Shown here in pieces: positions 43,101 through 54,016 of a stretch of DNA of 64,000 nucleotides (position 1 is the first letter of the stretch; the number at the start of each line of letters is the position of its first letter). The notes beneath the pieces were generated by a model that did no database searches, was not told where the DNA came from, and saw only the letters and a list, made by a program, of their open reading frames with translations. Origin of the DNA: Gordionus sp. m RMFG-2023 (Eukaryota; Nematomorpha; Gordioida; Chordodea; Parachordodidae); the NCBI RefSeq assembly GCF_954871325.1, contig NC_088775.1, positions 1,039,473 through 1,103,472 of the forward strand, read 5' to 3'. Both the position numbers and the translations under genes were made by a program.

Positions 43101-46100
43101 ATTTTATTTATTAATTCCTTTTTAGATCGCAACGCAAAATGCCTAATGCACTAGTTTGGGAAGCATTATTGGACTCCCCATTCCCCACCATTCTAATATT
43201 AAGTTTTTCTCTGCCCTTTTATTAACTTTTCTCGCAACACATATATATATATTTTCCTCTTTAGGAGGTTTGCAAGCTCTGGCCATGCATCTGAATAACA
43301 ACTCTCACAGGTTGGTGCAGAATTGCTTGTGGGCCATTAGGAACCTATCGGACGCCGCCATTAGACAGGTTTGTTTGTTCTTGATGTATGTATTATTTAG
43401 TCTTGATCAGTGAAAAAGAGTCTTTGGTCTAGTTCAGATTGTTCCTACCCAAATTGAGCATCGATTGTGAGAAGTTAAGACAGATATAAGAATTTTTTTG
43501 TAAACGTCGCATTGTCTTTCACCCTTGAACTCTATGTTTATTCAAGGGATAGGGTTGGCAAAAATCATGATTTATATATATATAGCTATTTATTTGATCG
43601 AAATCAAGATTTTTTTTGATTTAAATAGCTACTTATTTTATTAAAATCAAAATTTTTTTGATTTAAATCAGATTAAAAAGTTTAAAAAAAAATAACAATT
43701 TAAAAACAAAGTTATTAATCTAATCAATCACTTAAATTCCTTCTTTAATTTCGTCAAACCTATTTCCCTATTAAATATATGTATAAATATCGTTGTTAGA
43801 TCAGTAATATTTTAAACTATTTGAAAAGTATTTTATCTTCGTGTTATCAAAATTTTGTCGGCCTAGAATCGGAGTGCTCCGCTTGCGCGAATGTTTAAAA
43901 AAATGAGAAAATTAACCTTGAAGTTTAAAATCAAAATATATAGGAAAAAGGTTATTGATCAATTTTGACAGAGCTATAACAACGGCAAATATTAATGTTT
44001 TTTTTAATCTAGTTTTTATTTATATATATATATATTATCCACTTCTAACTCAAAAATTTTGAAAATATCAAGTGGAGCCACTCCAACGCTAGACCGACGA
44101 TTTAATTTTTTGCCATTTATGATATTTTAATAACATTTCATTTCTACTTAATTTTTTTTAAAAAAAATATTGAATTTTAATATTAAACAATGTTATATTT
44201 ATCTTTAATTAAATTAATTAATTATTTTTTTTAACTTAACTAGAATTCACGCGTACAAACTTCATCCGTAATTAATATTTTATTACCAACGATTAAAATA
44301 AAATATAAAAATCAATATAATTATTTCTGCCCCCCGTTTATATTTTATTTATTATCAAAAAAATGTAATTTCAGGTTAATAATAACATATAAAATCATTT
44401 ATAATAAATGAAAATTTGGCAAATAATTAAAAAAAATGTATTAAAATGAGGTGTAACGATATTTTTTTCGATAAAACATATGTTAATCATGGCAACCCCC
44501 TTACCCCCCCCCCCCCCCCAGGATCTGATCATAGAATATCATTTGATCGATGCCCACTATATATTGTTCACTTCCCCTCATTTAACTCTCATTAAGAAAA
44601 GCAGGGACTATTAAGCACCACCGAGATTTTAAGATTGTTGGGTTGGATAATGGCAGAATTCCGTCTAATTCGGCACAATCTACAGGGGTTTAGCAGATTT
44701 CTTAATCGGCTAGAAAGATAATTACCCGACTTATCAGAGTAACGCTGTCATATCTTACTACTTTTTTTTTAGTAAGGGGGTTACCCGTCTTTTCGATACA
44801 TTCTTTTTGTAACGGTTCGTTTAATTTTTAAACTCAGGAAAATTTGGATTCCCTCCTACAAACGCTGGTCAGATTGTTGTGCTGCTCCGACATCAATTTC
44901 GTAATTTGCGCTTCGGGGATACTATCCAATTTCACTTGCAACAATCAAAACAACAAGCTCGTCCTCTTCAACTGCGGGGGCGTTCAGGCGTTGTTGCAAG
45001 CGATTCACGCTCATTGGGACCGCGAGGAAATCACTGAGACAGCCGTAAATATAATAATATTACATAAGCAAAAAAGATGATGGGTAGTTTTGTTAATGTA
45101 ACTCTAGTTACCTTGTAAGTATTTTATATGTAACTTTTTTTTAAAAAATATTTTTTACGAATTTTTCGAGTTTACTAACGTTGGAGGTTGGAATTATATT
45201 TTTCCTAAAAAAAAAGAAGTGTATATTATTGAATGCACGATCGAATAGGTATGCGCCCTTCGTCACGTGACTAGCAGGCACCTCGAGTGCGAAGCCGCGC
45301 AGAACGCTGTCAGGATCCACAACGGGATCCCCTTGTTGGTCAAGCTTCTCAACCCTAATTCTTCCTCTTGGCCTCTGATAAAAGTTTACGATTTTGTTTC
45401 GTGATTAATTCCTTCATTTCATTTTTATCTTTATATCATCGTTGCAAAGTTGAACATTTGATACTTGTCTTATTTTGTGAATAAAAGCGTTTATGAAATC
45501 CGAAAAAAAATCAACTGATGATATATTGGATCGGAGAACCCTATGGGCCTATTTTTGACTTTTAACAGGATGGGTCTATGGATAAATTTGTTATTGTTCA
45601 CATATTCCTAGCGTTGAAAATCGCGAGAATTCACAATATTTCAACCCGCACAAATCAATATTATTAGAATATGATTGTCATATTACAATAAATTCCATTC
45701 TATTTTATCAAGGCCGTGATAGGGGTGATTAGGAATTTAGCCTGCTGCACTTCGAACCACCCCATGCTGAGAGAACAGGGTATCTTTCCCAAACTGGCTC
45801 AAATACTCATGCATGCTCACCAAAACATCCAGAGGGTTTTTACTTAGAAATTTTTATTTAAAAAAAAATAACAACATTCATTGCTTGATTTTTTTTTCTT
45901 CCCATTTTAGAGATGCGAATGTATTGATTAATTCATAAAAATCATAAAATACGTTTTTTTTTGATTTGTTTAATTAAAATCATAAAATACGTTTTTTTTG
46001 ATTTGTTTAATTAAAATCATTTTTTTTAAGAGCGTCAACTCAATCCATATATTTTTATGTTTATAGGCATTTTTTTTTTTGATTAATCACACATTGTCAT

Positions 46101-49100
46101 TTTATGTAGGCCAAATTAACCCCAGTCCTGAACCTTAATAATCATCCATTTTACCAATTAGGGTTATGAAATATCAATCCAAAAAAAGGATTATAACCTT
46201 TTGAAACGTTTTTTTTTAAACCGCACCTCTATTTTTAGAAACCTTCGAACAATAACGATGGGCCAATGAACGCTAACAATAACACCTACGTTATCATGGA
46301 AGAGATCGTGGAGGCTTGCGTTGGCGCGTTGCACGTGCTGGCTAGGGAAGCTATCAACAGGGCCTTTATAAGGGAACTCAACATTATCCCAGTTTTCATC
46401 CAGGTATAACTGTTTGCCACTTTTTGTTAAATCTTAAATTAGTATTCCCCATTTGGAGCTCAAAATTTCTTTGCATTCTTGAAGATAATATTGATCCCTG
46501 CTAGGGGAATGTAATACTTTAATTTTCAAATTGAATTTAAAACGGAAGGTTCCTTTTATTCCCCATAAGACCACCTCAACTACAAAATTAGGTAAGGTTG
46601 CTATTTTTTTGAATTGAACGGGGGTGGGGGGGGGGATGATATTTAGTTATCGGAAAAGTTTAATGTATCCGACATATCGTGGTCACACCTGATCATATTT
46701 TAATTTTTATATTATATCATTTTTGTTTACAATATCTACTCGAAAAAACAGCTCCTCTACAGCGAGATAGAAAATATTCAAAGGGTGTGCGCAGGCGTGT
46801 TATGCGAGCTGGGGGCGGAGAAAGAGGGCGTTGATCTCATCGAAGCCCACGGTGCCGCCCCACCCCTCACTGATCTCCTTCACTCTCGGAACGAGGGCGT
46901 CGGTAAGATTTTTTTTCACCGTTCATTTTCTCATTTTGACTTTCATTAAAAAAAAACATACTTGCTAGCCACTTACGTAGCAGCCCTTCTCTTCAGGATG
47001 TCGGAAGACAAACCCCAAGAATATAAGAAAAGACTTTCCCTAGAACTTACCACATCGCTCTTCAACCCCCCTCCTCCTCCTGGCCCACCTGGCCAAATCG
47101 ATCACAGTTCTAATAACCCCCAAATTATGAATCCCTCTAACTGGCCCCAACACAATATGCCAGAATACATGGGGTCTCCCCAAATGCTCCATACCATTTA
47201 TCCTCACCAAGGATCTCCGCACATGCCACAAGCTAATCACCCGTACCAGCATTTACAGAATCCTAAACTTCAACATTCGATGCAGCGAGGCCCGCACATG
47301 TCGCAACAGCTGATTCCTCAAACCTATTCCAACGGGACCGCCAGAATGGTTGGCGGACAACTCTTGGAAAATAATGGCGGATGGGCAGGCGGACCTGATA
47401 TAGGAAATAATAGCAACGCGGGCCCTAATCTGCTTTTGCTCGGAGGCACTGGAGGAGATTCTAACGGAATCATGATGCCAAATGGTGGCGGTGGAAATTC
47501 TAGGATAGATATGATGGGTTTGTTTTATTTCGTGTATATATATAACATGTGTATTTCTTAATTTTACCATCTTCAAATCGTACATCTAACTAATGAGTGA
47601 TAAAATGACGTATAATCTACCAGGGACTTACTTGGCATGAAGTGCGAGGGATTGGTCAGGTTTGGGGAATAAAAATTTGAAGATATTTTTTTGTTTGAAG
47701 AACGATGAATTTTGATCAAATTTTTACCTAAAAATCATTTTTTATAAAATAAAATATTTTGTTAATTTTCATGCATTTTATTACTATTTTTTTTATTAGG
47801 TAGAATGCGAATAGAAATTGTTTTTAATTTATTTTTTTTGCGTGGAGGTTTGTGTGCGTGTTAGTTTTTTTAATTTATCATTGATAAAAACGACACTCTT
47901 GAATGGTCAGTTTTTTTTCACGCTATAACCCCCCCCCCCTCCCCCCCTCCCCCTGATAATCTCCTAAGGTTTAAGTGTTGTTGAACGGCTCGTTTTGAGC
48001 CCATTTTTTTAAAAAACGGCTAACTCTATATTTCATTCTAGAATAATATATACGCAAGCCTGAAGATTTTGCTTGTAGAAGGAAGCAAAGGTTTGGGCAT
48101 CTATTAGCAAAATCTAGCCAAATCCCGAGGGCTTAGGCACTATTTTTCTGGCTAGAATACTGAGTTAGCAAATCGGCTTGAAACGAGCCGTTTAACAACA
48201 CTGGGGTATGATGGCTAGGGAGGCTAAAATTTTGCCCACATTTTATTTAGTTATAATTATATAAATTGATATACGTCATCCAAACACAAAAATTGAGTTA
48301 TTTCTGAACATTTTCATTTATATCGATAAAGATTTATTTTATCAATCAACAATACAGTTATGAGATGAACAAAAATGATTTTATTTTATTTTAAAAATAT
48401 TGATTGTCCAAAAATTTTTTTTAGTGATTTGTGTTCCCGATTGGGACTGCACCGTTATTTAAAATGGCCTATTATAAATGTGTGTTTCGGAATTGGTACG
48501 AGATTTGAGAGATATTTTTTTACAAACATGTTTATCGAACAAAAATAATTTTTTAAAGGAGGATTTGGCTGCGGCACATAAACCGATCCCAATGTTCTTG
48601 GAATCGGATTGGGGAATACTGATCCAGTTTTTTTTAAACAAATTTTAAATCTTCCGATTCATAAATGTGCTTTCCTTAAAATAATTTCGCTTTTATAGCG
48701 AGCGGACGGAGACCTTCATGGGCCGGGACGACCCGCAGGCGGTCGTGTATTTGTCTAATATTATATTTTCTAGCAGGCCTGGGCCGGGCCTGGATTTATA
48801 TAAAAAAAATTTTTTTTAATGGGCTGGGCTTGGGCCTACAATTATTAAATTTAGATTATTTAAAATAGTTGCTAATTTGAAGAAATACTGCCTTTTTTTC
48901 CTTCTAATTGATAATAAATTTCAGTATTGTAAACAAAGTGATTGCCTAAATATCAGAGTTGTTAAAGGATCAAGATATACAAGTATCTAGATCCTGTATC
49001 TAGATATATAAATGTGGTCTCTGTATCTGTATCTAGATAGATTTTTGATTAAAATATCTGTATCTAGATATTATTTTAGACGATATATCTGTATCTAGAT

Positions 49101-50093
49101 CCATTTAAAAAGTATCTTTTAACAACTGCTAAATATATTTTAAATACTGTTTATTTTCATTGAATAAATAAAAAAATTAAATTTTTAGATATGGGCTTGC
49201 GCCGTGGGTTTGAGAAATTGAAACTTATCACGGGCTTGGGTCGCACTTGGGATTTTTTTTTAACATTAGATACGGGCCAGGCTTTGGGCTAAAAAAAAAT
49301 TTTTTACTGCAGGCCTGGGCCGGGCTGTGTCAAAAATTAAGGCCCACGAAGGTCTCTGATGGCAAGTCGTAATGTTGTGTCAACTTATTCCAAGGTGGTT
49401 CGAGCACGAAAAAATTACGTGCTAATCTCGTGTCGATTCTGGGCTATATATACATCTTATATGATTAGGTCATTCCAATATCGGTACAGGCCTTGTTCCA
49501 ATTTGGGATCAATTGGATTCCATAATTGTCTCTACCCTTTAATTAAGGTGGTTTTTCGATCGTAGAAACTTCTTAACCCCCAAAATTATCGATTATATTC
49601 TCTGAAGGTTGTTTGTCACGTGACACATTCGCGATTATATTGTGCTTCCCCCCCCCCCAAACCAAGGTTTTTGAGAAGACCGATTCTGGTCGATTTTTAG
49701 CCAAATAAATATTTTATGTACGTCTGGAGATTTTGCTCGTAGATGGCAGCAGGATTTGGACATCTGTTCGCCAGATCTCGAGTGCTTGCATAAATATTAT
49801 TTTGGCTGAACTCTTCAGCGGTTCGGTTTTTAAAAACGATCCCGATCGGGACTTTTAACGACACTACCCCATCTTTGTTTCACATTTTTTTTGTAATAGT
49901 ATAAATAATAGGAAAATATTCATTTTCTTTTTGCGCGCTCGCTCTTATAGATTTCAACGCCAACGGGCAACAACACCATCACGTGATGAACCAAGTGGGG
50001 GCCAACAACATGCCCCACCACCAGCATCACCAATCCCCGTACACTCAGCCCCCGTCCCAGCTACCCGCCAGCTGGTTCGATACCGATCTCTGA
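37022..50093 (+). CDS. CTNNB1 (armadillo) orthologue: Beta-catenin / armadillo (15 coding exons, 929 aa)
   Basis: Links cadherins to alpha-catenin and is the TCF co-activator of Wnt signalling. Exons: 37022-37174, 37250-37367, 37434-37621, 37865-38053, 38265-38482, 38812-39013, 40096-40240, 43265-43368, 44838-45044, 45249-45383, 45713-45835, 46239-46403, 46752-46902, 46969-47517, 49951-50093. All are GT-AG and the frame is unbroken. DSGIQS at 41-46 with T50 and S54 keeps the exact spacing of the human S33/S37/T41/S45 phosphodegron. [15 protein letters not shown] (alpha-catenin site) and NLINYQDDAEL follow. Armadillo repeats span about 150-730. The TCF-contact lysines (NQESK, K356; CNNQNNK, K479) and the ALRH pair are kept. 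The tail ends WFDTDL, the PDZ ligand. It is longer than human (781) and fly (843) because of inserts in the first two armadillo repeats and a Pro/Gln/His/Asn/Gly-rich C-tail. A single full-function orthologue is likely. Confidence 0.97.
37250..37367 (+). CDS. Beta-catenin exon 2
   Basis: It opens with APSMSG, where S54 is the CK1 priming site, and continues with an Asn-rich linker to YEWGQ. It ends in phase 1. Confidence 0.9.
37434..37621 (+). CDS. Beta-catenin exon 3: alpha-catenin-binding helix
   Basis: [20 protein letters not shown], then [19 protein letters not shown] and NLINYQ, very close to vertebrate beta-catenin. Phase 0. Confidence 0.93.
37865..38053 (+). CDS. Beta-catenin exon 4: armadillo repeat 1
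   Basis: [17 protein letters not shown] through [15 protein letters not shown]. About eight extra residues (ASNDPNST region) lie between the helices compared with human. Phase 0. Confidence 0.92.
38265..38482 (+). CDS. Beta-catenin exon 5: armadillo repeats 2-3 with acidic insert
   Basis: An insert at residues about 228-250 ([14 protein letters not shown]) sits in a helix connection. The conserved [20 protein letters not shown] follows. Phase 2. Confidence 0.92.
38812..39013 (+). CDS. Beta-catenin exon 6: armadillo repeats 4-5
   Basis: [19 protein letters not shown], then [22 protein letters not shown]. Phase 0. Confidence 0.93.
39646..39852 (+). mobile_element. MITE family A copy in beta-catenin intron 6
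   Basis: TTAAACGGCTCTGAGTCC, AACGGCTAACTACTCAG and TTCTGGATAAAATATTAGTT to CTAACAGCACTA. Confidence 0.7.
40096..40240 (+). CDS. Beta-catenin exon 7: armadillo repeats 5-6
   Basis: [19 protein letters not shown] and [20 protein letters not shown]. It ends in phase 1 before a 3-kb intron. Confidence 0.93.
40683..42827. mobile_element. Inverted pair of gag-bearing retroelement fragments in beta-catenin intron 7
   Basis: A fossil structure. Two similar arms face each other. Each starts with an LTR-like TGTTGTGTTTA end, has a TATATAAGGGCCG stretch and then a short gag-like segment with a CCHC zinc knuckle ([14 protein letters not shown] on the left arm, [14 protein letters not shown] on the right). 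The left arm covers about 40683-41430, the right about 41430-42827 on the minus strand. The right arm is interrupted by a hAT-like element (41793-42710). No polymerase part is seen. The family is uncertain (LTR-type, TRIM-like). Confidence 0.6.
41793..42710 (+). mobile_element. hAT-like non-autonomous element, 918 bp
   Basis: The ends are TAGGGGTGTGCCGAT and ATCGGCACAGCCCTA, with further inverted CGATCCGATAT words. The flanks CCCATTAT (41785-41792) and CCCATAAT (42711-42718) agree at 7 of 8 bases. The centre is AT-rich with no transposase frame. Confidence 0.85.
43265..43368 (+). CDS. Beta-catenin exon 8: armadillo repeats 6-7
   Basis: [20 protein letters not shown] and [14 protein letters not shown]. 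The acceptor is CTCTTTAG. Phase 0. Confidence 0.93.
43548..44503 (+). mobile_element. Possible hAT-like element in beta-catenin intron 8
   Basis: The left AGGGTTGGCAAAAATCATGATT and the right AATCATGGCAACCCCCTT are roughly inverted copies. The interior repeats GATTTAAATAGCTA-type words. No clear target duplication is visible. Confidence 0.4.
44838..45044 (+). CDS. Beta-catenin exon 9: armadillo repeats 7-8
   Basis: [20 protein letters not shown] and [23 protein letters not shown] is the donor. Reading on gives a quick stop, so the intron is real. Phase 0. Confidence 0.92.
45249..45383 (+). CDS. Beta-catenin exon 10: armadillo repeats 8-9
   Basis: [20 protein letters not shown], then [14 protein letters not shown] and SSWPLIK. 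The exon is too short and interrupted to stand out as an open frame. Phase 0. Confidence 0.92.
45713..45835 (+). CDS. Beta-catenin exon 11: armadillo repeats 9-10
   Basis: [20 protein letters not shown] and [13 protein letters not shown]. Phase 0. Confidence 0.92.
45937..46021 (+). repeat. Short tandem duplication (about 37 bp, two copies) in intron 11
   Basis: AAAATCATAAAATACGTTTT followed by TTTGATTTGTTTAATT occurs twice in a row. Confidence 0.8.
46239..46403 (+). CDS. Beta-catenin exon 12: armadillo repeat 10-11 with loop
   Basis: An Asn-rich loop [19 protein letters not shown] replaces the human 550-565 loop. [20 protein letters not shown] follows. Phase 0. Confidence 0.92.
46752..46902 (+). 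CDS. Beta-catenin exon 13: armadillo repeats 11-12
   Basis: [20 protein letters not shown] and [12 protein letters not shown], with a GTAAGA donor in phase 1. Confidence 0.93.
46969..47517 (+). CDS. Beta-catenin exon 14: last armadillo helix and C-terminal tail
   Basis: [20 protein letters not shown] and [10 protein letters not shown] finish the armadillo domain. A tail of about 150 residues rich in Pro, Gln, His, Asn and Gly follows and replaces the vertebrate acidic transactivation region. The donor is GTTTGT, phase 1. The open frame continues briefly into the intron. Confidence 0.92.
47972..48202 (+). mobile_element. MITE family A copy in beta-catenin intron 14
   Basis: Full-length and palindromic: TAAGTGTTGTTGAACGGCTC to GAGCCGTTTAACAACACT. 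Confidence 0.8.
48717..49358 (+). mobile_element. MITE family F copy with nested family B, intron 14
   Basis: The ends are CGGAGACCTTCATGGGCCGG and GGCCCACGAAGGTCTCTG, with GGCCTGGGCCGGGC inner words. It is interrupted by the family B insertion at 48954-49128. Confidence 0.7.
48954..49128 (-). mobile_element. MITE family B, hAT-like, 175 bp, nested
   Basis: CAGAGTTGTTAAAGGATCAAG to TTTTAACAACTG, with a perfect 8-bp duplication CTAAATAT (48946-48953, 49129-49136). Confidence 0.9.
49665..49866 (+). mobile_element. MITE family A, diverged copy, intron 14
   Basis: CGATTTTTAGCCAAATAAAT, GATTTTGCTCGTAGATGGCA and AGCGGTTCGGTTTTTAAAAA to TTTTAACGACACTA. It ends about 85 bp before exon 15. Confidence 0.65.
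49951..50093 (+). CDS. Beta-catenin exon 15: His/Gln-rich end with PDZ ligand
   Basis: The acceptor CTCTTATAG precedes the exon, which starts [15 protein letters not shown] and ends [10 protein letters not shown] and TGA at 50091-50093. FDTDL is the invariant beta-catenin terminus, which proves the exon assignment and frame. Confidence 0.95.
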
Positions 50094-50252
50094 AGGGGGG
50101 GTCATCATTTTTTTTCTTTCTCACATCTCCTCAACCCCCCCCCCCCCTTTACCTCTTATTATTTATTTCATTTAATATATTTTCGCAATTATAAACTTAT
50201 TAATTTAATTTATAAAAGATTTAAAGATTTTTAATTATTCCACCACCTGATA

Positions 50253-50258
50253 AATAAA
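50253..50258 (+). terminator. Candidate polyadenylation signal of beta-catenin
   Basis: AATAAA lies 160 bases after the stop codon and is followed by T-rich sequence. Other AATAAA-like words farther on cannot be excluded. Confidence 0.45.
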
Positions 50259-50590
50259 TGTTTTCTCCTTTTTTCTTCTTTATCCGATAATTAGCACTTC
50301 TTGAACACCATATGCATTGTAAAAAAATTTTTAAAAATTCTTGATAAATAATTACTCCCCCCCCCCCAAAAAAAAACAATTTTTTTTTTAAATTTAAAAA
50401 TATACATTTTACTAAATTCTTCCTTTTATATAATATTACATTAGCAGTAAATTTTTTTTTAAAAGCTCATTTTTTTCAATATATATATTTTTTTTAATTA
50501 TTTATATATATTATATGCTTTAGACTTAATTATATAAAATTGCGTTTTTTTAATATATATATATAATATATTTACATTATACTTTTTTTA

Positions 50591-50808
50591 TAAGTGTTGT
50601 TTAAACCGCTCGGTTTGAGACGATTTTTAAAAAAAAACGACTTAACTCGACATTGTAAGCCGGAAAAGGAATGCCTGAGAGTCGAGATTCCTCCGATAGA
50701 TGTTCAATCCTATGTGTCATCTAGGCTTCCGTAATACTTTTCTGGATAAAATATTTAGTTAGCAGCTTCTAAGAATCGGCTCAAATTCAGCGCCATTTAA
50801 CAACACTA
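50591..50808 (+). mobile_element. MITE family A copy
   Basis: TAAGTGTTGTTTAAACCGCTC to GCCATTTAACAACACTA. CTTTTTTT occurs on both sides (50582-50589, 50809-50816) and may be the 8-bp duplication. Confidence 0.8.
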
Positions 50809-51603
50809 CTTTTTTTTGAAATGCATTTCTCTAAGTGTCGGTCGAAGTCACAACAAAATACAAAAATATTTTTTTTTTACAAATTTAATCATGTGATAAC
50901 TTAATCTCGTGATTCAAATCCCTACCAAATATATATATTTTTTTTAAAAAAAAAATACATCTATCCATGTTCTCTTTTCGTAACAATTATTATCTTTAAA
51001 TAATATTATATATATATATATATATTTACAATATTTAAAATTATATAGTTCTATCTAACGAGACTTTAGTTTTCTTTTAAAAATTGAATAATAAAATACG
51101 ATTTGTGGTTTAAAAAAAAATTGACTCGATGTTTGTTACGTATACAAAAAGTGTTTGGGTGAATGAATTGTGTAAGTGCTATTTTTATCACGTGATCCCA
51201 GATGGTAACTGTAATATTAGGATCGTGGACCGACTCGATTGAATCGCCGTTACAACCGCCCATTTATTCGAATTCTCTATTCCTCCATTTTATAATCACT
51301 GGACTGTCAGACCTACATCTCAACCTTAACTCCTATCTCTTCAAACCTTTAATATACCCTTTTCCCATACCTTTTAACATCTCAATCCTTACTCAAAAAA
51401 AATCTTCCTCATTTTTTTACGTTCCTTAGCATTCTAAATCGATTTCGGCGATTCTGTAGAATTTCTTTCCTCTCAAAACTTTCTGGAGAAGCGATCTGAT
51501 CGGATACGATATAACCGATACTATTAAATTGATAGCTGATTTGATATATTTTTTTCTTTCGTTATACAATATTTAATGTTATTTTTAATTTAATTATTAT
51601 CAA

Positions 51604-51759
51604 CAGAGTTGTTAAAAGATACTTTTTAAATAGATCTAGATACAGATACATCGTCTAAAATAATATCTAGATATCGATATTTTAATCAAAAATCTATCCA
51701 GATACAGATATCACATTTTTATATCTAGATACTTGTATCAAGATCCTTTAACAACTCTG
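51604..51759 (+). mobile_element. MITE family B, hAT-like, 156 bp
   Basis: CAGAGTTGTTAAAAGATAC to TTTAACAACTCTG, with a perfect 8-bp duplication ATTATCAA (51596-51603, 51760-51767). Confidence 0.92.
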
Positions 51760-51774
51760 ATTATCAATAACTAT

Positions 51775-51985
51775 AAAAACGTCTGACTCAATATTTTAGC
51801 CAGAAAATACCTAAGCCTCAAGATTTCGCTAAAATACCTAAGCCTCAAGATTTCGCTAATAGATGTCTAGAACCTTTGTTCCTTCTATGAGCAAAATTTT
51901 CAGGTTTGAGTCTCTATTTTTCTGGACGAATGAGTTAGCCGTTTTTTTAAAATCGGCCCTATACGAGCCGTTTAACAACACTACC
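51775..51985 (+). mobile_element. MITE family A copy with a 27-bp internal duplication
   Basis: A block containing AAATACCTAAGCCTCAAGAT and TTCGCT is present twice in tandem (about 51807-51860). The right end GAGCCGTTTAACAACACTA is intact, the left end is lost. Confidence 0.7.
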
Positions 51986-52237
51986 AATAACAAGTCTCCA
52001 TTAGAAAGAAATATAATTATCAAATTTTAATTTGGCTAATCATTTAGATTAGACCTAATTTATTCAAGTTATATATATATAATTTTAGTTTCAATGTATT
52101 TTTTTTTCCGGCAATCTGAAATCGCTTTTCATCGGAAATGTATTCTATCATGTTTGGAAATATCTATCTTTATTAATCTGAAGACAATTTCGCTTGTTAA
52201 ACTTTTTGAGTCATTTTATAATTTATATGGAAAAATC

Positions 52238-52407
52238 CAGACTTGTTAACAGATACTTTTTAAATGGATCTAGATACAGATACATGGTCTAAAATAATAT
52301 CTAGATACCGATATTTTAATCAAAAATCTATCTAGATACAGATACCACATTTTTATACCAAGATACAGGATCTAGATACTTGTATCTAGAATCCTTTAAC
52401 AACTCTG
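52238..52407 (+). mobile_element. MITE family B, hAT-like, 170 bp
   Basis: CAGACTTGTTAACAGATAC to TTTAACAACTCTG, with a perfect 8-bp duplication GAAAAATC (52230-52237, 52408-52415). Confidence 0.92.
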
Positions 52408-52479
52408 GAAAAATCTAATATTAAATTTAAAAAAAAGTTATTTGGAAAAAAATTGTCTGAAATTCAATAGGGTTAGGTA

Positions 52480-52707
52480 TAATGTTGTTAAACGGCTCGT
52501 TTTGATCCTATTTTTAAAAACGGCAAACTCAATATTTTCGCCAGAAAAAATATTGACTAAGCCTCGAAATTTCGATAATATATGTCCAACTAAACCTTTG
52601 TTCCTTCTATGAGCAAAATCTTCAGGTTTGGGTAGTATTTTTCTGGATGAAATATTGAGTTGGCCGTTTTTAAAAATCGGCTCAAAACGAGCCGTTTAAC
52701 AACAATA
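52480..52707 (+). mobile_element. MITE family A copy, near full length
   Basis: TAATGTTGTTAAACGGCTCG to CGAGCCGTTTAACAACAATA, strongly palindromic. Confidence 0.8.
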
Positions 52708-53026
52708 GGAGGTAGGTATTCCTAACATGCTGGAATGTATTTCCGGTTAATATAGCGTGCTCAAAAAAAAGTGAGAAAAAATAATACATTGTATATAGTT
52801 AAAATCGTCGTAATCTATTTTTATTACAAAAAAAAATTATTATATTTGGTTAATCAAATTTGGGAGAAATGGATAAAAATTTTCCGCCATGTTTTTAGTA
52901 ATTTTTTCTTGATAACTCGCACTTAAGTTTTACAAGTGTTTTTTATACTTTCGCGTCTAATTAATATTAATTTTCAAATTTACCTTAAAAAAAAATATTT
53001 CTAGGAGATATATATATATAAAGAGT

Positions 53027-53160
53027 CAGAGTTGTTAAAAGATACTTTTTAAATGGATCTAGATACAGATACATCGTCTAAAATAATATCTAGATACAGA
53101 TATTTTAATCAAAAATCTATGTGGATACAGATACCACATTTTTATATCTAGACACAGGAT
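53027..53160 (+). mobile_element. MITE family B, right end missing
   Basis: It begins CAGAGTTGTTAAAAGATAC and breaks off in TCTAGACACAGGAT. AAGAGT(A) borders both the intact and the broken end. Confidence 0.8.
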
Positions 53161-53329
53161 AAGAGTAATTTTCCAATTTTTTAGCGATTTAAGAACCTAA
53201 TCCCTACAGTATTATAAATTAGAATCCACCCCATCTCTCGTCCATTCACGATCAACATAAATTGCGTTGATCTTCTAAAGATATGCTATATATTTTATCA
53301 TCTATTTAGCGGAGAATTTTTTTTATAAC

Positions 53330-53487
53330 AGGAAAACTCAATTCGAAACTCGATTTTCTAAAAAGAGGCCCGAACCTGCCCCGGGTCCATATAACCCCGG
53401 GTTAGATGGTTTGCTCCATGAATTGGTCTATGGTCTCAAAATGCGCAACCTAAACCATTTTAAATTTCTGAACCCGGATTTTTGACA
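53330..53487 (-). mobile_element. MITE family G, degraded copy
   Basis: GGCCCGAACCTGCCCCGGGT, AACCCCGGGTTAGATGGTTT and TTTCTGAACCCGGATTTTTG, the same order as 26896-27142. Confidence 0.55.
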
Positions 53488-53711
53488 TCTACCAATATTC
53501 GGTATTTTAAAGAATGACGAAAAATCGGCCTATCGGTAACCGAACCGTTATAAATAAAAAGGTTATTCTTGGGGGGTGGGGGGGGGGGTATTACAAATTT
53601 TATAGTGCCGCTCCTAATTACTCCTCAAGGAAAAGAAGCGTCTTGCTAGTCTCAATTTTCATAAAAGAAAAATTGATAACTACATAGGGGATCAGGTATT
53701 ATTCCCAATTA

Positions 53712-54016
53712 CATATAAAATGATACCTAGACTTGACGATTGCATTCATAATAATGTATTCGAAAGCGTCGTTGAAATGCAAATCAGCTGGAAGCGCCAT
53801 TTTGGTAACCCTAGTAATACTTTGCTTCCTTATTATCTCGATGATTAGGCAATTCCTTAATAAAGTTTGCGTCCAGACATAGGAATAAATTTGCCCACTC
53901 GTTTAAAAGATTATAGTAATGATTCTGCTGATCAAAATGGCGTCCCCAGCTGTTTTCATCGATGTACACTTTTAATGAAGGCATTCGTCGGTCTAGGTAT
54001 TATTATATGTCATTGG
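53712..54016 (+). mobile_element. MITE family E copy
   Basis: CCAATTACATATAAAATGATA to TATTATTATATGTCATTGG, with ATCAGCTGGAAGCGCCATTT and AAATGGCGTCCCCAGCTGTT arms as in the 13511 copy. Confidence 0.75.

Noticed and set aside
45045-45078. Extension of beta-catenin exon 9 by its open frame
   Set aside because: Homology stops exactly at the GTAAAT donor and resumes at [11 protein letters not shown] in the next exon.
47624-47659. 36-base AG...GT-bounded segment in beta-catenin intron 14 resembling a micro-exon
   Set aside because: In the required phase it contains TGA, and skipping it gives an unbroken frame into the WFDTDL exon.
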